64,000 bases of DNA from positions 34,174,378 through 34,238,377 of the forward strand of contig NC_064839.1 of the NCBI RefSeq assembly GCF_024166365.1. Direction: 5' to 3'. Positions within the stretch are counted from its first letter, which is position 1; each line of letters starts with the position of its first letter. The stretch is from Elephas maximus indicus (Eukaryota > Chordata > Mammalia > Proboscidea > Elephantidae). Below the pieces are notes generated by a model, which was not told the DNA's origin, did no database searches, and saw only the letters and a program-made list of their open reading frames with translations. A program made the translations under genes and the position numbers. This document shows, piece by piece, positions 61,161 to 64,000 of the stretch.

Positions 61161-61667
61161 AAAAAATTTCTTAGGCCTCTCCACAGAGGAGCCTCCACCA
61201 CCTCCAATGGCTAAGCCCCCAACACCTTCCTGCAGAATGCCCTTCAGGTGGGCTGGTGTGTGACTAACAGTTGGCCTGGGAGTTTCTGCACAAACCCCAC
61301 TGTTGACTTGAGAACCCAAGCAGCTGAGCTGACAGAGCAGCCTGAGGAGGCTGATATCCACACCTGGAGACTATGCCACCCTGGCTGTCAGTGACACAGG
61401 GAACAGTCCCACAAGAGCCCAAGTTGCATACTCACCTGCAGTCAGAAGCTGCCCAAGGGTCTGAGTCAGAGTTCAAGGGGAATGAGCCCCAACTCTTCAA
61501 ACACCGGGTAACATTAAAAACCTTTTCCAAAAAAATGATTTCCTAATAATACTACAAAAAGATGCAGCCTTTTATCTCCCACCAAGTCTTCATGCACTTG
61601 AAGACTGTTAGCCAACCTCTGAGACAACCAGAGTAAAAAAGCAGCAACGATCCTACGAACATACCAA
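61161..61667. other. RANBP10 intron 2, unannotated
   Basis: No exon or named repeat seen. A 15-base or longer A-run follows at 61666-61681. Confidence 0.5.
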
Positions 61668-61680
61668 AAAAAAAAAAAAA

Positions 61681-61728
61681 AACACTGAATTGTACACTTT
61701 AAATGGGTGAATTGTATGATACATTAAC
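61681..61728 (+). mobile_element. L1 3' end scrap
   Basis: CTGAATTGTACACTTTAAAT and GGGTGAATTGTATG match old L1 3' ends (compare 51895-51940). Confidence 0.5.
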
Positions 61729-63010
61729 TTGTTGTCAGGTCCCACTGAGTTGGTTTCAACTCATAGCGACCCTATGTACAATGGAACAAAACACTGCCCG
61801 GCCCTGAGCCATCCTCACAATCATTGTTTTGCTTAAGCCCATTGTTACAGCCACTGTGTCAACCCATCTCACTGAGGGTCTTCCTCTTTTTCATTGACCC
61901 TCAACTTTACCAAGCATGAGGTCCTTCTTCAGGGACTGATTCCTCCTAATAATATGTCCAAACTATGTGAGACGTAGTCTCGCCATCCTTGCTTCTAAGG
62001 AGCATTCTGGTTGTACTTCTTCCAAGACAGATTTGTTCATTCTTTTGGCAGTCCATGGTATATTTAATATTATTCTCCAACATCACAATTCAAAGGCATC
62101 AATTCTTCTTCAGTCTTCTTTATTTATCGTGCAGCTTTCACATGCATATGAGGGGATTGAAAACACCATGGCTTGGGTCAGGCGCACCTTAGTCCTCAAG
62201 GTGACATCTTTGCTTTTCAACACTTTAAAGAGGTCTTTTGCAGCAGATCTGCCCAATGCAACGCGTCTTTTGATTTCTTGACTGCTGCTTCCATGGGAGT
62301 TGATTGTGGATCCAAGTAAAATGAACTCTTTGACAACTTCGATCTTATCTCTGTTTATCACGATGTTGCTTATTGGTCCAGTTGTGAGGATTTTTGTTTT
62401 CCTTATGTTGAGGTGTAATCCATACTGAAGGCTGTGGTCTCTGATGTTCATCAGTGCTTCAAGTCCTCTTCACTTTCAGCAAGCAAGATTGTGTCATCTG
62501 CATAACACAGGTTGTTAATGAGTCTTCCTCCAATCGTGATGCTCCATTCTCCTTCATATAGTCCAGCTTCTCAGATTATTTGCTCAGCATACAGACTGAA
62601 TAGGTATGGTGAAAGGATACAACCCCGACAAACACCTTTCCTGACTTTAAACCATGCAGTATCCCCTTGTTCTGTCTGAACGACTGCCTCCTGATCTATG
62701 TACAGGTTCCCCATGAGCACAATTAAGTGTTCTGGAATTCCCATTCTTCACAAAGTTATCCACAATTTGTTATGATTCACACTGTTAAATGCCTTTGCAT
62801 AGTCAATAAAACACAGGTAAACATCTTTCTGCTGTTCTCTGCTTTCAGCCAGGATCCATCTGATATACCAATGATATCCCTGGTTCCGCAACCTCTTCTG
62901 AATTTGGCTTGAATTTCTGGCAGTTCCCTGTCAATATACTGCTGCAACTGCTTCTGAATGATCTTCAGCAAAATTTTACTTGCATGTGATATTAATATCA
63001 CGTGATAGGT
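61729..63010 (-). mobile_element. RTE-type LINE, 5'-truncated, longest copy here
   Basis: Minus-strand frames encode reverse-transcriptase pieces: HASKILLKIIQKQLQQYIDR, ELPEIQAKFRRGCGTRDIIG, then (62451-62110) MNIRDHSLQYGLHLNIRKTK and LGSTINSHGSSSQEIKRRV. The 3' end (61729-61790 complement) carries GGGTCGCTATGAGTTGAAAC. The frame is broken between pieces, so inactive. The order extends further 5' than the 12905-13930 copy. Confidence 0.88.
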
Positions 63011-64000
63011 TAACCATATCTCAACAAAGGTGTTTAAAAAAAAGTTGCAAGGAAAAGACACGTCTGCTTATCATCAGCTGTAACATTTATTACACGAAGT
63101 CCTTTTCTCTCTTTAAGCTTGGGAAGTAAAGCTTCAGGGAGACAATATCTTTACCTGCCCTTTGTTTCAAAAGTATCATCTCTGGCCAGAAACAAGAACC
63201 CAGTATCTAGATATGTGTTGACTCAGTTCTGAGATCCCTGGGCAATCAATGCCCCCATCCAAACACCCAAGCAGCTTACAGGCTTCAATCCTACATTTTC
63301 TCATACCACAGAGGACAGAACAGACATGATGCCTGCTGCCCACCTCCAGGTACAGGGACTATAGGACTTTCCAATCCTCATAAGCACAGAGCCACAGCAA
63401 TGCTGGGCACACAATGACATTCGACAAACACGAAGGTTCATCTACTCATGGCCTGGTAAGGAACTTCAGCCCCAAAGCCAAAGGCCCTCTCCCAGCCACA
63501 TTTCACTCTGAACCTCAACTTGTAGCTAGCTGGTAGGAGGCCACTACAGGGCTTCACGACAGACAAGTGAGCTCCAACTCAGCCACACCACCTCCGATTC
63601 TACTAGCCCCTCTTGCCAATGAAGTACTTCGGCACCATGAGATTAAATGACTGACAACCACAAAGCCAGTGACATAACAGGCATAAAGGAAGTTCACTTC
63701 TCCATCCACGCAAGAAAATCTAAGCAGGCCTGACCTTCCCCGTCAATCACCAAAAATGCATGTCATGTGTGTGCTTTGCTAAGTCCTGGACTGATGTGGT
63801 CTCAGTTCTCGGACAGCTTGCCAAAAATGAGGCAGAACAATAAGGAAAGGGAACTATACCTGCCTCAGAGCAAATACACTGGATAAACCCACATTCACAT
63901 CTCACCGCTGCCACTCCATTCACCATGTGCCTATGTCACATGACCTCTCAGAGCTGCTGCCTCAGCTGCTACCCTGAGTCGGCAGGTTGCTGTTCAACAG
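63011..64000. other. RANBP10 intron 2, unannotated to window edge
   Basis: No exon seen. RANBP10 exons 1-2 are expected further right. Confidence 0.5.

Noticed and set aside
44762-64000. RANBP10 exon 2 (segment before GYMGIG) within the window
   Set aside because: I looked for coding matches to the expected HPIP and YYFEVK regions on the minus strand and found none; it probably lies beyond 64000.

Overview
The window is nuclear DNA from a placental mammal, most likely an elephant or a close paenungulate relative. Two things point to this: spliced exons of a vertebrate gene with canonical GT/AG borders, and a repeat set with tRNA-derived SINEs of the AfroSINE type, RTE-type LINEs whose 3' ends resemble the SINE tails, and lineage-specific L1 elements. 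I saw no prokaryotic, organellar or viral-genome organisation.

The principal gene is RANBP10 on the minus strand. I placed twelve coding exons between 44761 and 7094 by conceptual splicing. They encode about 504 residues: most of the SPRY domain, then LisH, CTLH, a Ser-rich linker and the C-terminal CRA region, ending at a stop codon at 7094-7096. The reading frame is continuous across every junction. The first two coding exons of the expected 14-exon gene were not found and should lie right of position 64000. A probable poly(A) site lies near 6500. Left of it is about 4.8 kb of intergenic DNA, then a CpG-rich promoter (about 1090-1715) with two NRF1-like boxes, an ETS-like box and a ZNF143-like box. 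A minus-strand splice donor at 1302/1303 follows. By synteny with the mammalian order GFOD2-RANBP10 this is probably the GFOD2 5' end, and 1-1090 would be its first intron.

Layout: 1-1715 GFOD2-like promoter and intron; 1716-6500 intergenic with MER20-like, L2-like and MIR-like relics; 6500-12000 the compact 3' half of RANBP10 (8 exons in about 5 kb); 12-24 kb three more coding exons separated by an RTE copy, LTRs and an L1 tail; 24-44.7 kb a 21-kb intron; 44.7-64 kb part of a very long intron loaded with nested retrotransposons. These include a near full-length, TSD-flanked but inactivated L1 (51996-60164) that itself carries a 638-bp L1-tail insertion.

I found no gene cluster, defence system or other novel pathway. 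The most interesting signals are a UG-repeat 3' splice site next to a 53-nt exon, a 23-nt microexon inside SPRY, a tandem acceptor, the stratified retrotransposon nest, and an unexplained open-frame block at 41.8-43.1 kb. Family names for ancient repeats come from memory of consensus sequences, not from a database search.
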